Assembly (NCBI GenBank): GCA_947629775.1
Contig: CANRFA010000009.1
Location: 1-60,431 of the forward strand
Length of the DNA: 60,431 nucleotides
DNA from: an uncultured Oscillospiraceae bacterium
GTDB taxonomy: Bacteria; Bacillota; Clostridia; Oscillospirales; Oscillospiraceae
Direction: 5' to 3'
The notes beneath the pieces were generated by a model. The model did not search any database, had not been told where the DNA came from, and worked only from the letters and a program-made list of their open reading frames with translations. Made by a program: the position numbers and the translations under genes. Below, piece after piece: positions 14,410 through 24,191 of this stretch (positions are counted from its first letter, which is position 1; each line of letters starts with the position of its first letter).

Positions 14410-15717
14410 ATGAATCCTGCCACCGACGTCTGGTCGAACATCATGGAGCTCATACGGCCCGAGATGACGACCACCACCATGAAGACCTGGTTTGATGACG
14501 TCAGGGCTGTCAACCTCGAGGGAGATTGCCTCCAGCTGGCCACTCCTTCGATCTTCAAACGGGATATCATTGTGTCCCGCTATACTCCTATGATCCGGAA
14601 AGCCCTCCACGAGCTGTTCTCTGCAGACATGGAAGTCAAAGTGATGACCCTGGAAGAGATGCAGGACAGCAAACCCGTATCGGACTTCCTGCCAGGCACA
14701 GAGGAGTACACATTCGACCGCTTTGTAGTCGGCAATTCCAACAAGTTCGCCCAGGCGGCCTCCCTGGCCGTGGCGAACAACCCGGGAAACAGCTACAATC
14801 CCCTTTTCATCTACGGCGATTCCGGTCTGGGGAAGACCCACCTGCTCTACGCCATCGCCCACACCGTCCACGAAAAACACCCCTCGTTCCGCATCGTCTA
14901 TATCCGGGGGGACGCCTTTACCAACGAGCTGATCACCGCCATCCGGGAGGGACGCAACGCCGAGTTCCGGAAGAAGTACCGGGAGTGCGACATGTTCCTC
15001 ATGGACGACGTCCAGTTTATCGCCGGGCGGGACTCCACGCAGGAGGAAATGTTCCACACCTTCAATTCCCTCTACGAGATGAAGCGCCAGATCATCTTCT
15101 CCGCCGACCGGCCGCCCCAGGAGATGCTCCGCCTGGACGACCGGCTGCGCACCCGCTTCTCCTCCGGACTGCCCGCCAAGATCGACCCGCCGGACTACGA
15201 GACCAGGGTCGCCATCATCAAGAGCAAGGCCAACCACGTGGGAGTGACCCTCCCGACCAACCTGCTGGAGCTGATCGCGGAGAACATCACCACCAATGTC
15301 CGCCAGATCGAGGGCACCGTCAACAAGATCCTGGCCTACCAGGACCTGATGGGCGTCTCCATCAGCAAGGAGACCGTCCTGCGCGCCATGAAAGACATGT
15401 TCAAGGACCGGTCCGACACCGCTCCCACCGCGGATATCATCATCGAAGAGGTCTGCCGCTTCTACAACCTGGAGCCGGACGTCCTCAAGGGCCAGGGCCG
15501 GGGCAAGGTCGTCTCCCAGTGCCGGCAGATGGCCATGTATCTGACCCGTCGGATGACCTCCCTTTCCCTGTCGGAAATCGGCAAGGAATTCGGCGGCCGG
15601 GACCACACCACCGCCATGCACTCCATCGAACGGGTGGAGGAGATGGTGAAGCGGGACCCGGAAAAGTCAGAGATTTTAAAGGACATTACCGCCAACATCA
15701 ACGCACGCTTCGATTAA
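14410..15717 (+). CDS. dnaA: Chromosomal replication initiator DnaA
   Basis: AAA+ initiator that binds DnaA boxes and opens oriC. 435 residues, slightly short for the family because the linker (domain II) is brief. Domain I is at about 1-80, Walker A GDSGLGKTHLL near 139, Walker B LMDDVQFI near 198, and the C-terminal DNA-binding signature DHTTAMHSIERV near 402. A strong GAGGAGGG lies upstream of the ATG. It is followed by oriC and dnaN in the classical order, and transcribed away from the divergent rpmH operon. Confidence 0.97.
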   Translation: MNPATDVWSNIMELIRPEMTTTTMKTWFDDVRAVNLEGDCLQLATPSIFKRDIIVSRYTPMIRKALHELFSADMEVKVMTLEEMQDSKPVSDFLPGTEEYTFDRFVVGNSNKFAQAASLAVANNPGNSYNPLFIYGDSGLGKTHLLYAIAHTVHEKHPSFRIVYIRGDAFTNELITAIREGRNAEFRKKYRECDMFLMDDVQFIAGRDSTQEEMFHTFNSLYEMKRQIIFSADRPPQEMLRLDDRLRTRFSSGLPAKIDPPDYETRVAIIKSKANHVGVTLPTNLLELIAENITTNVRQIEGTVNKILAYQDLMGVSISKETVLRAMKDMFKDRSDTAPTADIIIEEVCRFYNLEPDVLKGQGRGKVVSQCRQMAMYLTRRMTSLSLSEIGKEFGGRDHTTAMHSIERVEEMVKRDPEKSEILKDITANINARFD

Positions 15718-16011
15718 CCGCTCACCCTGCTTACCCAGGGGTTTTTGTATGTCCTGAGTTTTCCACCGCCCGGTGGTGGATTGTGGAGAAAATACGGTGG
15801 AAAACTTTTTGGCCATTCCGGGCCATGTGGACAGACCCCGGGGTTTTACACGCCCCCCTGTGGACGCGAAAACCCTTGGGGCTCAAGGGTTTCCGTGCTT
15901 TTTCCACATTTCCCGGCCCCTACTACTACGGTTACTGCCTTATATCCTTATCCTCTTTTCTCCGGTTGCTCAGAAAGATAGAGTGATAGAGAGATTATCT
16001 TCCAAGGAGTT
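15718..16011. other. oriC: Replication origin oriC (dnaA-dnaN intergenic region)
   Basis: This spacer holds clustered DnaA-box-like 9-mers. TTTTCCACA at 15900-15908 matches the TTWTNCACA consensus exactly. Near matches are TGTGGAGAA (15782-15790), TGTGGACAG (15826-15834), TGTGGACGC (15859-15867) and TTTTCCACC (15759-15767). To the right of the exact box are a GC-rich stretch, a CTACTACTAC element, and the most AT-rich part of the spacer (about 15937-15965). Gene strands also switch from mostly leftward to rightward around here. Origin assignment follows family gene order and these motifs; box activity is inferred. Confidence 0.85.
15920..15936 (+). promoter_or_regulatory. DnaA-trio-like unwinding element
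   Basis: CTACTACTAC then GTTACT follows an exact DnaA box (15900-15908) after an 11-base GC-rich gap. Read on the complementary strand this gives 3'-GAT-GAT-GAT repeats, the arrangement described for the basal unwinding system in Bacillus subtilis (DnaA box, GC-rich spacer, DnaA-trios, then the unwinding region). Confidence 0.65.
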
Positions 16012-16017
16012 ATGAGT

Positions 16018-17127
16018 ATGAAATTTACCTGCGAGAAGGCTCTGCTCTCGGCTGCGATCAGCGTCGCTTCCCGGGCGGTCGCCACGAAGAGCGCCATCCC
16101 CGCCATCGAGGGTATCCTGATGGAGGCCTCCGTCGATGGCCTTGTCCTGACCGGCTACAATCTGGAGATCGGCATCCGCGTCATGGTTCCGGCCGAGGTT
16201 CTGGAGGAGGGAACCCTGGTTCTCAACGCCAGACTCTTCGGCGAGATCGTCCGCAAGCTGCCGGACGATGTGGTGGTCTTTCTTTCTCATGAACTTACGG
16301 TCAACGTGAAGTGCGGTCTGAGCGAATTCAACATCCTCGGCTCCATGACCCAGGACTTCCCGGAGCTTCCCTCGGTGGAGCAGCAGAACACCGTGACGCT
16401 CCCCCAGGCCACCCTGCGCTCCATGATTTCCCAGACCCTCTTCGCGGTCAGCGAGAACGAGAACCGGCCGGTCCATACCGGCTCCCTCTTCGACATCGAG
16501 GGCAACGTGCTGACGATCGTCTCCGTGGACGGCTACCGTCTGGCTCTGCGCCGGGAGACCCTGAAGGACAAGCACGGCGCCGACACCTTCAGCTTTGTCG
16601 TTCCCGGCAAGGCGCTCACCGAGGTGGAGAAGATCTGCACCGGAGAGGGCGAGGTGACCGTCATCCAGGGCACCCGCCACGTGATGTTCCGCACCGGGGA
16701 CACCATGCTGGTCAGCCGCCGCCTGGAGGGGGACTTCCTGGCCTACCGCAACGCCATCCCCCGCAACAACACGATCCACATCTGCTGCGAGGCCGCTCCG
16801 CTGCTGCGGTGTCTGGAACGGGTGAGCCTGGTCATCAGCGACCAGCTCAAGTCCCCCCTGCGCTGCACCTTCTCGGACGGCATCCTCAGCATGAACGCCA
16901 GGACCACGCTGGGCGACGCGGCGGACCAGTGCCCCATCGAGGGCAACGGCAACGGCCTGGAGATCGGCTTCAACAACCGCTACCTGATGGAGGCGGTGCG
17001 TTCGGCCCCTACGGACCGGCTGCGCATGGAGTTCACCTCCAGCGTAGCCCCCTGCGTGATCCTTCCCGCCAAGGGCGAGGAGAACTTTATCTATATGGTG
17101 CTGCCCGTGCGCCTGAAGGCCCGGTAA
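16018..17127 (+). CDS. dnaN: DNA polymerase III beta sliding clamp
   Basis: Ring-shaped processivity clamp of the replisome. I place the start at ATG 16018 rather than 16012 because AAGGAG at 16004-16009 is 8 bases away (only 2 from the earlier ATG) and family members begin MKF. The 369 residues cover the three clamp domains; the family patterns VDGYRLALRRE (about 168) and the terminal YMVLPVRL are present. Neighbours dnaA and recF complete the usual block. Confidence 0.96.
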   Translation: MKFTCEKALLSAAISVASRAVATKSAIPAIEGILMEASVDGLVLTGYNLEIGIRVMVPAEVLEEGTLVLNARLFGEIVRKLPDDVVVFLSHELTVNVKCGLSEFNILGSMTQDFPELPSVEQQNTVTLPQATLRSMISQTLFAVSENENRPVHTGSLFDIEGNVLTIVSVDGYRLALRRETLKDKHGADTFSFVVPGKALTEVEKICTGEGEVTVIQGTRHVMFRTGDTMLVSRRLEGDFLAYRNAIPRNNTIHICCEAAPLLRCLERVSLVISDQLKSPLRCTFSDGILSMNARTTLGDAADQCPIEGNGNGLEIGFNNRYLMEAVRSAPTDRLRMEFTSSVAPCVILPAKGEENFIYMVLPVRLKAR

Positions 17128-17200
17128 AGGCAGCGCCGTCTGAAACGACCGGAATCCGGGCATGATGTTCCGGAGAACCGGACAGAGAGCGGGGCAGCTT

Positions 17201-17416
17201 ATGGAATCCTATCCCATCCAGATTCACACACCCTTCATCCGCCTGCAGGACCTTCTGAAGTTCTCGGGCGCCGTGGAGACCGGCGGCGACGCCAAACTCA
17301 TCATCCGCGAGGGCCGGGTGACCGTCAACGGCGAAACGTGCCTCATGCGGGGGCGCAAGCTGGTCCCCGGTGACCGGGCCGTCATCGACGGCGAAACGGA
17401 GCTCACAGTCACATGA
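17201..17416 (+). CDS. yaaA: S4-domain RNA-binding protein (YaaA family)
   Basis: A 71-residue S4-like RNA-binding protein of the YaaA/YlmH-type family always found between dnaN and recF in Firmicutes. The motif IRLQDLLKFSGAVETGGDAK, then GRVTVNGE and the RGRKLVPGD segment are typical. Start ATG 17201 was chosen over 17162 because family members are about 70 residues; the ribosome binding site (GCGGGG) is weak. The end overlaps the recF ATG by four bases, so translation is probably coupled. Biochemical role is not established. Confidence 0.88.
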   Translation: MESYPIQIHTPFIRLQDLLKFSGAVETGGDAKLIIREGRVTVNGETCLMRGRKLVPGDRAVIDGETELTVT

Positions 17417-18531
17417 TCGTACAGAAACTGGAGCTGGAGCAGTTCCGGAACTACGAGCGGCTCCAGGCGGAATTCGACAGCCGGGTCAACCTGATCTACG
17501 GGGACAACGCCCAGGGGAAGACGAATCTGCTGGAGGCCATCGCCTATCTGTCCTCCGCCCGCTCCCACCGGGCCCGCTACGACCGGGACCTCATCCGCGT
17601 GGGGGCCGACGGCGCTCTGGTGCGGGGGACCCTCCTCAGCCGGGACCGGACCTTCGTCCAGGAGGCCCGGCTGATCCGGGGCCGGAGCCGCCAGCTGTAT
17701 TCCAACGGCGTGCGCCTGAAAAGCGCGGGCGCCCTGGGAGAAGTGCTCAACACCGTCCTCTTCTGTCCGGAGGACCTCTTCCTGATCCGGGAGGGGGGCG
17801 CCGCCCGGCGCAGATTTCTCGATCAGGCCATCTGCCAGCTGCGGCCCCGCTACGAGCAGGCCCTGACGGAATATGGCCGCCTTTACGAGAGCAAGACCCG
17901 GATTCTGCGGGACTGGAAGGAGAAGCCGGCTCTGCTGGACACCCTGGATGTGTACAGCGCCGGCATGGTCGAGAAGGGGGCCATTCTCATCCACTACCGG
18001 GCCCACTTCATCAAGCGGCTGCGCATCAACGCCCCCGCCATCCACCGGGACTTCTCCGGAGGCCGGGAGAATCTGGAGCTGAACTACGAGACGGTCTCCA
18101 GCGTCGACGACCCTCTGCGGCCCGTCCGGGAGCTGATTCCCCTGCTGCGCTCCCACATGGAATCCCACCGGCAGGCGGAACTGGAGGCCAGACAGTGCCT
18201 CTCCGGGCCCCACAAGGACGACCTGGCGGTGCTCCTCAACGGCATGCCGGCCCGCACGTTCGGGTCCCAGGGGCAGGCCCGCACAGCGGCCCTCTCCCTG
18301 AAGCTGGCCCAGCGGGAGATCTCCCAGGAGGAGACCGGCGAGTGGCCGGTGCTGCTGCTGGACGACGTGCTCTCCGAGCTGGATCCCCGGCGGCAGGCCT
18401 TTGTCCTCAACCGCATCCGGGGCGGGCAGATCTTCATCACCTGCTGCGAGGAGGACAAACTGGAGGGGCTGGAGGGCGGAAAGGCCTTTCATATCGAAAA
18501 CGGCGCGCTTCTGCGGGAATCGCGGACATAA
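17413..18531 (+). CDS. recF: DNA replication and repair protein RecF
   Basis: SMC-like ATPase that helps load RecA at gapped DNA. The 372-residue protein has Walker A in YGDNAQGKTNLLEAI (about 31-45), the ABC signature LSGPHKDDL (about 262), and Walker B LLLDDVLSELDPRR (about 314-327). Its ATG overlaps the yaaA stop. Normal length. Confidence 0.96.
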   Translation: MIVQKLELEQFRNYERLQAEFDSRVNLIYGDNAQGKTNLLEAIAYLSSARSHRARYDRDLIRVGADGALVRGTLLSRDRTFVQEARLIRGRSRQLYSNGVRLKSAGALGEVLNTVLFCPEDLFLIREGGAARRRFLDQAICQLRPRYEQALTEYGRLYESKTRILRDWKEKPALLDTLDVYSAGMVEKGAILIHYRAHFIKRLRINAPAIHRDFSGGRENLELNYETVSSVDDPLRPVRELIPLLRSHMESHRQAELEARQCLSGPHKDDLAVLLNGMPARTFGSQGQARTAALSLKLAQREISQEETGEWPVLLLDDVLSELDPRRQAFVLNRIRGGQIFITCCEEDKLEGLEGGKAFHIENGALLRESRT

Positions 18532-18544
18532 GGGAGGAGCCGGC

Positions 18545-18808
18545 ATGTATCTTCATCTGGGCCAGGGCGCTGTGGTCCGCAGCGCGGACGTCATCGGCAT
18601 CTTCGACCTGGACAACGCCAGCTGGGCCTTCCGCACCCGGGAGTTTCTGAACCGGGCGCAGCGGGAGGGACGGGTCACCGCCATCGGGCGGGATCTGCCC
18701 CGCACCATGATTCTGACCGGAAGACGGGGAGAGCGTCCCTCCGTATGGCTCTCTCCTCTGTCTTCCGCCGCGCTGGCGGGGCGGGCAGAGCGCAACGCCA
18801 TGGAATGA
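18545..18808 (+). CDS. remB: RemB-like (DUF370) regulatory protein
   Basis: An 87-residue DUF370 protein like Bacillus RemB/YaaB. The core is MYLHLGQGAVVRSADVIGIF, then DLDNAS and TREFL. RemA, the better studied paralogue, is a DNA-binding activator of matrix genes; the role of RemB is less clear. ATG 18545 follows GGGAGGAG; position between recF and gyrB is as in Bacillus. A longer upstream reading is an artefact overlapping recF. Confidence 0.88.
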   Translation: MYLHLGQGAVVRSADVIGIFDLDNASWAFRTREFLNRAQREGRVTAIGRDLPRTMILTGRRGERPSVWLSPLSSAALAGRAERNAME

Positions 18809-18835
18809 AACATACAGAAAGCGAGGAATTCTGCC

Positions 18836-19246
18836 ATGGAAGAGATCCGGTATACCTGGGAAGACCGCAAACGGCATCTGGGGATGCCTCTGTCCTTTAC
18901 GAAGTACCGTCTCAGCGAAGACCGTCTGTTCTGTGAAACCGGCCTTCTGAACGTCCGGGAGGACGAGGTTCTGCTCTACCGGATCCGGGATCTGCAGCTG
19001 AACATCTCCCTGGACCAGCGCCTGTTCGGTGTGGGCACGGTGAGCGTCATTTCCTCGGACCAGAGCGTTCCCCACCTGGATCTCACGAACGTGAAGAATC
19101 CCCGGGAGGTCAAGGAACTTATCCACCGCAGCGTGGAGGCCGCCAAGGACAAGCGCCGCATGCGGACCATGGAGGTCATGAGCGGCGACGCCGCGGCCCA
19201 GCATGACGCCGAGCTGGACGATCCGGACGACGACAATCTGGACTGA
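18836..19246 (+). CDS. PH-domain (bPH2/DUF304-like) protein
   Basis: A 136-residue soluble protein with a bacterial pleckstrin-homology-like core: FTKYRLSEDRLFCETGLLNVREDEVLLYRIRDLQL is the typical YdbS-type pattern (strands ending in V/Y-R-I-R-D), here without the membrane helices usual for the family. The C-terminal 40 residues are charged and end in a run of aspartates. It stands between remB and gyrB, 27 bases after remB, so is probably in the same transcript. No function is known. Confidence 0.75.
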   Translation: MEEIRYTWEDRKRHLGMPLSFTKYRLSEDRLFCETGLLNVREDEVLLYRIRDLQLNISLDQRLFGVGTVSVISSDQSVPHLDLTNVKNPREVKELIHRSVEAAKDKRRMRTMEVMSGDAAAQHDAELDDPDDDNLD

Positions 19247-19318
19247 TTTTTTCCGTATCCGTCCTCCCGAAGAACGGATGCGATGCCATAACCCAAACAC
19301 CCAATCTGGGAGGTCACT

Positions 19319-21262
19319 ATGTCAGACGAATTAGAGCTGAACAGCACGCAGGTAGACCACGAGTACGGCGGGTCTGAAATACAGGTTCTGGAAGGACTGG
19401 AGGCGGTGCGCAAGCGCCCCGGCATGTATATCGGGTCCACCTCGGAGTCCGGCCTGCACCATCTGGTCTATGAGATCGTGGACAACTCCATCGACGAGGC
19501 TCTGGCCGGCTACTGCACCGACATTACGGTCACCATCAACCGCGACGGAACCATCACCGTCACGGACAACGGACGGGGGATCCCCGTGGACATTCAGCCC
19601 CAGACGGGCCGGCCCGCCCTGGAGGTGGTGTTCACCGTCCTCCACGCCGGCGGCAAGTTCGGCGGCGGCGGCTATAAGGTATCCGGCGGTCTGCACGGCG
19701 TAGGCGCCTCCGTGGTCAACGCCCTCTCCGAGTGGCTGGAGGTTCAGGTTCACAAAAACGGCTTCATCCACGAGATGAAATTCTCCCGGGGCAAGATCAC
19801 CCAGGAGATCCGGGTGGTGGGCCGTACGGACCACACGGGAACCACCGTCACCTTCAAGCCGGACCCGGACATGTTCGAGACGCTGGAGTACAACTACGAG
19901 ACCCTTCACACCCGCATGCGGGAGGAGGCCTTCCTCAACGCCGGCCTGCGCATCCAGACTGTGGACCTGCGTCCCGGCCAGGAGCAGGAGGACGACATGT
20001 ACTACGAGGGCGGAATCCGGGAGTTCGTCTCCTTCATCAACCGCCACAAAGAGCCCCTCCACCAGGAAGTCATCTACATGGCGGGCAGCCGCGGAGACTC
20101 CATGGCAGAAGTGGCCATGCAGTACAACGACGGCTACAACGAGGTCATGGTCTCCTTCGCCAACAACGTCCACACCCCCGAAGGCGGCATGCACGAAGAG
20201 GGCTTCCGCCGGGCGCTGACCAATGTGCTCAACACCTACGGCCACCGGATGAAACTCCTGAAGGACGACGAGAAGGTCTCCGGCGACGACTGCCGGGAGG
20301 GCCTGAGCGTGGTCATTTCCGTGAAGCTCACCGAGGCCCAGTTCGAGGGACAGACCAAGGCGAAACTGGGCAATTCCGAGATGCGGACCCTGGTGAACTC
20401 CATCGTCTCGGACCGTCTCAACACCTTCCTGGAGGAGAATCCCTCCGTGGGCAGGGCAATTCTGGACAAGGCCATCACCGCATCCCGGGCCCGGGAGGCC
20501 GCGCGCAAGGCCAGAGAGTCCGTGCGCCGCAAGACCGGTCTGGAGAGCGGTCAGATGCCCGACAAGCTCCAGGACTGCAACGAGCGGGACCCCGCCCTGT
20601 GCGAGATCTACATCGTCGAGGGCGATTCCGCCGCCGGCTCCGCCATTCAGGGCCGGGACTCCCGGTTCCAGGCCATTCTGGCCATGTGGGGCAAGATGCT
20701 CAACGTGGAGAAGGCCCGGGCGGACAAGATCTACGGCAACGACAAGCTCTACCCCCTGGTTCTGGGGCTGGGAGCGGGAATCGGGGACGAGTTCAACATC
20801 GCCAAGCTGCGCTACCACAAGATCATCATCATGGCGGACGCCGACGTGGACGGCGCCCACATCCGGACCTTGCTTCTGACCTTCTTCTTCCGCTATATGC
20901 GTCCCCTCATCGAGCGGGGCTACGTGTACTCCGCCGTACCGCCCCTGTTCAAGCTGACCCGGGGCAAGACCGTACGGGTGGCCTACTCCGAGGCGGAGCG
21001 GGATCGGATCAGCGCCGAGATGCGGGGAGACAATCCCAACGCGAAGGTGGAGATCAACCGCTTCAAGGGCCTGGGCGAGATGGATCCCCACGAGCTGTGG
21101 GAGACCACCATGGATCCTGAAAAGCGCACGCTGCGCCGCATTACCCTGGACGACGCCGTGGCGGCCGACCAGATCTTCACCGTCCTCATGGGCGAAGAAG
21201 TGGAACCCCGGAAGGCCTGGATCGAGACCAACGCCCGCTACGCGGTCAACCTGGACTACTGA
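19319..21262 (+). CDS. gyrB: DNA gyrase subunit B
   Basis: ATPase subunit of gyrase, which introduces negative supercoils together with GyrA. The GHKL ATP site is visible (DNSIDEAL about 52-59, NGRGIPV about 83, GGLHGVGASVVNAL about 124-137), followed by the transducer and the TOPRIM domain (VEGDSAAGSA about 436 and DADVDGAHIRTLLL about 510). 647 residues, typical for Firmicutes. GGGAGGTCACT precedes the ATG. Confidence 0.97.
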   Translation: MSDELELNSTQVDHEYGGSEIQVLEGLEAVRKRPGMYIGSTSESGLHHLVYEIVDNSIDEALAGYCTDITVTINRDGTITVTDNGRGIPVDIQPQTGRPALEVVFTVLHAGGKFGGGGYKVSGGLHGVGASVVNALSEWLEVQVHKNGFIHEMKFSRGKITQEIRVVGRTDHTGTTVTFKPDPDMFETLEYNYETLHTRMREEAFLNAGLRIQTVDLRPGQEQEDDMYYEGGIREFVSFINRHKEPLHQEVIYMAGSRGDSMAEVAMQYNDGYNEVMVSFANNVHTPEGGMHEEGFRRALTNVLNTYGHRMKLLKDDEKVSGDDCREGLSVVISVKLTEAQFEGQTKAKLGNSEMRTLVNSIVSDRLNTFLEENPSVGRAILDKAITASRAREAARKARESVRRKTGLESGQMPDKLQDCNERDPALCEIYIVEGDSAAGSAIQGRDSRFQAILAMWGKMLNVEKARADKIYGNDKLYPLVLGLGAGIGDEFNIAKLRYHKIIIMADADVDGAHIRTLLLTFFFRYMRPLIERGYVYSAVPPLFKLTRGKTVRVAYSEAERDRISAEMRGDNPNAKVEINRFKGLGEMDPHELWETTMDPEKRTLRRITLDDAVAADQIFTVLMGEEVEPRKAWIETNARYAVNLDY

Positions 21263-21287
21263 GACCCGAACGAATGGAGGTTCAAAC

Positions 21288-21485
21288 ATGAAAGCCGTAC
21301 TGGCCATTCTCAACTTCCTCAACGGCGTCATCAGCTTCCACACCTGGCTGCGGGAGAGGCGGGGCGCGCAGCTGCTCTGCAGTCTGCTGTGGTTCGTCTC
21401 CAGCGGCATCTGGCTCTCCTGCATGATCCTGGAGGCTCCGGACGAGGAAGAGGACGAGGACGAGAGCAGCGACTACGCGGACTGA
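21288..21485 (+). CDS. Small membrane protein between gyrB and gyrA
   Basis: A 65-residue protein with a good ribosome binding site (GGAGGTTC) and two hydrophobic stretches (about 2-16 and 29-48) separated by a WLRERRG loop, followed by an acidic tail (DEEEDEDESSD). Both the spacing (25 bases after gyrB, 38 before gyrA) and the codon composition support a real gene. No family recognised; the acidic tail resembles that on GyrA downstream. Confidence 0.7.
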   Translation: MKAVLAILNFLNGVISFHTWLRERRGAQLLCSLLWFVSSGIWLSCMILEAPDEEEDEDESSDYAD

Positions 21486-21523
21486 GCGGGCTCTTCGCCC
21501 GGATCCCCTCAAGGAGGTAACGA

Positions 21524-24163
21524 ATGGGACACAACAGAGACTATAAGCCGGAGGACATCGCGTTTCCCAATCAGGTCATTACGGAATCCGATCTGGTCAA
21601 GGAAATGCAGGACAGCTACCGCGAATACGCCATGAGCGTCATCGTGGGGCGGGCCCTGCCCGATGTGCGGGACGGTCTGAAGCCGGTGCACCGGCGGATT
21701 CTGTATTCAATGTACGAAACCGGACTCACGTCCGACAAACCTTTCAAGAAGTCCGCCACCTGCGTGGGCGAAGTGCTGGGTAAATACCACCCCCACGGCG
21801 ACGCCAGCGTCTACGACGCCATGGTGCGTCTGGCCCAGAACTTCTCCATGCGCTACTGTCTGGTGGAAGGCCACGGAAACTTCGGCGACGTGGACGGCAA
21901 TCCCCCGGCCGCCTACCGATACACGGAAGCCCGCATGTCCCGCATCGCCAACGAGATGCTGCGGGACATCGACAAGGAGACGGTGGACTGGGAGCCCAAC
22001 TTCGACGAGTCCATCCAGGAACCCAAGGTTCTCCCCTCCCGCTTCCCCAATCTGCTGGTAAACGGCTCCAACGGCATCGCCGTGGGCATGGCTACCAACA
22101 TCCCGCCCCATAACCTGCGGGAAGTGATCGACGCCACGGTCTGCGTGCTGGATAACCCGGAAGCGGATCTGAACGACCTGATGGAGCACATCAAGGGGCC
22201 CGACTTCCCCACCCGGGGCATCATCATGGGCCGGGCCGGCATCCGGGCGGCCTACGCCACCGGCCGGGGCAGAATCGTGGTGCGGGCCCGCACCGAATTC
22301 GAGGAGTTCGGCAAGGACCGCATCCGCATCATCGTCACGGAACTGCCCTACCAGGTCAACAAGAAGCAGCTGATCCGCAACATCGGCGACCAGGTGAAGG
22401 ATAAGCGCCTGGAGGGGATCTCGGACCTGCGGGACGAGACCGACCGCAACGGCATGCGGATTGTCATCGAGCTGAAGAAGGACGCCAACCCCCAGGTGGT
22501 CCTCAACCGGCTCTTTACCCAGACCGCGCTGCAGACCACCTTCTCCATCATCCTGCTGGCTCTGGTGGACAACCAGAAGCAGCCCCGGATTCTCTCCCTG
22601 CGGCACATCCTGGACGAGTACATCCGCTTCCAGGAGGAGATCATCATCCGCCGGACCCGCTACGACCTGCGCAAGGCCCAGGAGCGGGCCCACCTGCTGG
22701 AGGGTCTGATCATCGCCCAGGACAACATCGACGAAGTGATCCACATCATCCGCTCCAGCTACGACAACGCCAAACAGCGCCTGATCGACCGCTTCGGACT
22801 GGACGACGTCCAGGCCCAGGCCATCTGCGACATGCGGCTCATCGCCCTGCAGGGCCTCAACCGGGAGAAACTGGAGAATGAGTATAAGGAACTGGAAGGG
22901 AAGATCGACTACTACAACTGCCTTCTGAACAGCGAGGAGATGCTGCGGGGCGTGCTGAAGGAGGAGCTGATCGCCATCCGGGACAAATACGGCGACGACC
23001 GCATCACGGAGATCCAGGAAGTGGCCGACGAAATCGACATCGAGGACCTGATCGCCGAGGAGGAGTGCGTCTTCACCCTCACCAGCGCCGGGTATATCAA
23101 GCGCACGCCGGTGTCGGAGTACTCCGCCCAGAGCAAGGGCGGCAAGGGCATCCGGGGCGTGGGCACGAAGGACGAGGACTTCGTGTCGGACGTGTTCACC
23201 TCTTCGTCCCACGACTATCTGCTGTTCTTTACGGACCGGGGCAAGGTCTACCGGCGCAAAGGATACCAGATCCCCCAGGCGGGGCGCACCTCCCGGGGCA
23301 GCAACATCGTCAACATTCTGCCCATCGAGAGCGGCGAGCGCGTCCAGGCGGTGATTCACACCCCGTCCATCGAGGACGACGGCCGCTATCTGGTGCTGGT
23401 GACCCGCCGGGGCTTCGTCAAGCGCATGCGGGCCTCCGTGCTGAAGAACCTGCGCAACAACGGCATGCGGGCTCTGCTGCTGGAGGAGGGCGACGAGGTG
23501 ATCACCGTCCGGGAGACCGACGGCAACCAGAAGATCCTGCTCGCGACCCGGGACGGCCTGGCCTGCTGCTTCCCGGAGGATACCATGCGCCCCATGGGCC
23601 GGGACGCCCGCGGCGTGATTGGCATCCGTCTGATGGAGGGAGACTGCGTGGTGGGCGCCGCCCGGGTGACGGAGGGGAAATATATCCTCAGCGTCACGGA
23701 GAAGGGCTACGGCAAGCGCTCGCCGGTGGAGGAGTACCGGGTCACCTTCCGGGGCGGCAAGGGCATCCGCAACTACCGCGTTACGGAAAAGACCGGCAAG
23801 GTCATCGGCGTCAAATCGGTGGACGGCAGCGAGGATCTGCTGCTGGTGACCCAGAACGGCATCCTGATCCGTACCGATGTGGGCGACATCCGCCTGTACG
23901 GCCGCCAGACGTCCGGCGTGATCGTCATGCGCTTCCGGGAAGAGGGCGACCAGGTCATCGCCATGGCCCTTACCGGAAAGGAAACCCGGGACGAAGACAC
24001 CCAGACCGTGATGCCGGAGTCCGATCCCGACGAGCCCGAGGAACTCCTGCCGGAGGACCTGGAGGACGAGGACGAAGAGGAGGAGATACCCGAGGATCCG
24101 GACGAAGAAGAGGAGGACCTCTCTGAGGAATCGGACGGAGAGACGGAAGAGCCGGAGGACTGA
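21524..24163 (+). CDS. gyrA: DNA gyrase subunit A
   Basis: Breakage-reunion subunit of gyrase. 879 residues. The winged-helix region contains [18 protein letters not shown] (about 44-61) and the quinolone-determining stretch [17 protein letters not shown] (89-105), in which Ala94 takes the place of E. coli Ser83 and Asp98 that of Asp87. The catalytic tyrosine is in [11 protein letters not shown] (about 133). Gyrase-box-like GGKGI motifs appear in the C-terminal beta-pinwheel. The last ~55 residues are a very acidic tail ([20 protein letters not shown]). AAGGAGG precedes the ATG. Confidence 0.97.
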   Translation: MGHNRDYKPEDIAFPNQVITESDLVKEMQDSYREYAMSVIVGRALPDVRDGLKPVHRRILYSMYETGLTSDKPFKKSATCVGEVLGKYHPHGDASVYDAMVRLAQNFSMRYCLVEGHGNFGDVDGNPPAAYRYTEARMSRIANEMLRDIDKETVDWEPNFDESIQEPKVLPSRFPNLLVNGSNGIAVGMATNIPPHNLREVIDATVCVLDNPEADLNDLMEHIKGPDFPTRGIIMGRAGIRAAYATGRGRIVVRARTEFEEFGKDRIRIIVTELPYQVNKKQLIRNIGDQVKDKRLEGISDLRDETDRNGMRIVIELKKDANPQVVLNRLFTQTALQTTFSIILLALVDNQKQPRILSLRHILDEYIRFQEEIIIRRTRYDLRKAQERAHLLEGLIIAQDNIDEVIHIIRSSYDNAKQRLIDRFGLDDVQAQAICDMRLIALQGLNREKLENEYKELEGKIDYYNCLLNSEEMLRGVLKEELIAIRDKYGDDRITEIQEVADEIDIEDLIAEEECVFTLTSAGYIKRTPVSEYSAQSKGGKGIRGVGTKDEDFVSDVFTSSSHDYLLFFTDRGKVYRRKGYQIPQAGRTSRGSNIVNILPIESGERVQAVIHTPSIEDDGRYLVLVTRRGFVKRMRASVLKNLRNNGMRALLLEEGDEVITVRETDGNQKILLATRDGLACCFPEDTMRPMGRDARGVIGIRLMEGDCVVGAARVTEGKYILSVTEKGYGKRSPVEEYRVTFRGGKGIRNYRVTEKTGKVIGVKSVDGSEDLLLVTQNGILIRTDVGDIRLYGRQTSGVIVMRFREEGDQVIAMALTGKETRDEDTQTVMPESDPDEPEELLPEDLEDEDEEEEIPEDPDEEEEDLSEESDGETEEPED

Positions 24164-24191
24164 GAAGGCGCGTCCGTAAGGAGCTGAGACC

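Noticed and set aside
19331-21424. 697-codon minus-strand frame opposite gyrB
   Set aside because: Shadow of gyrB.
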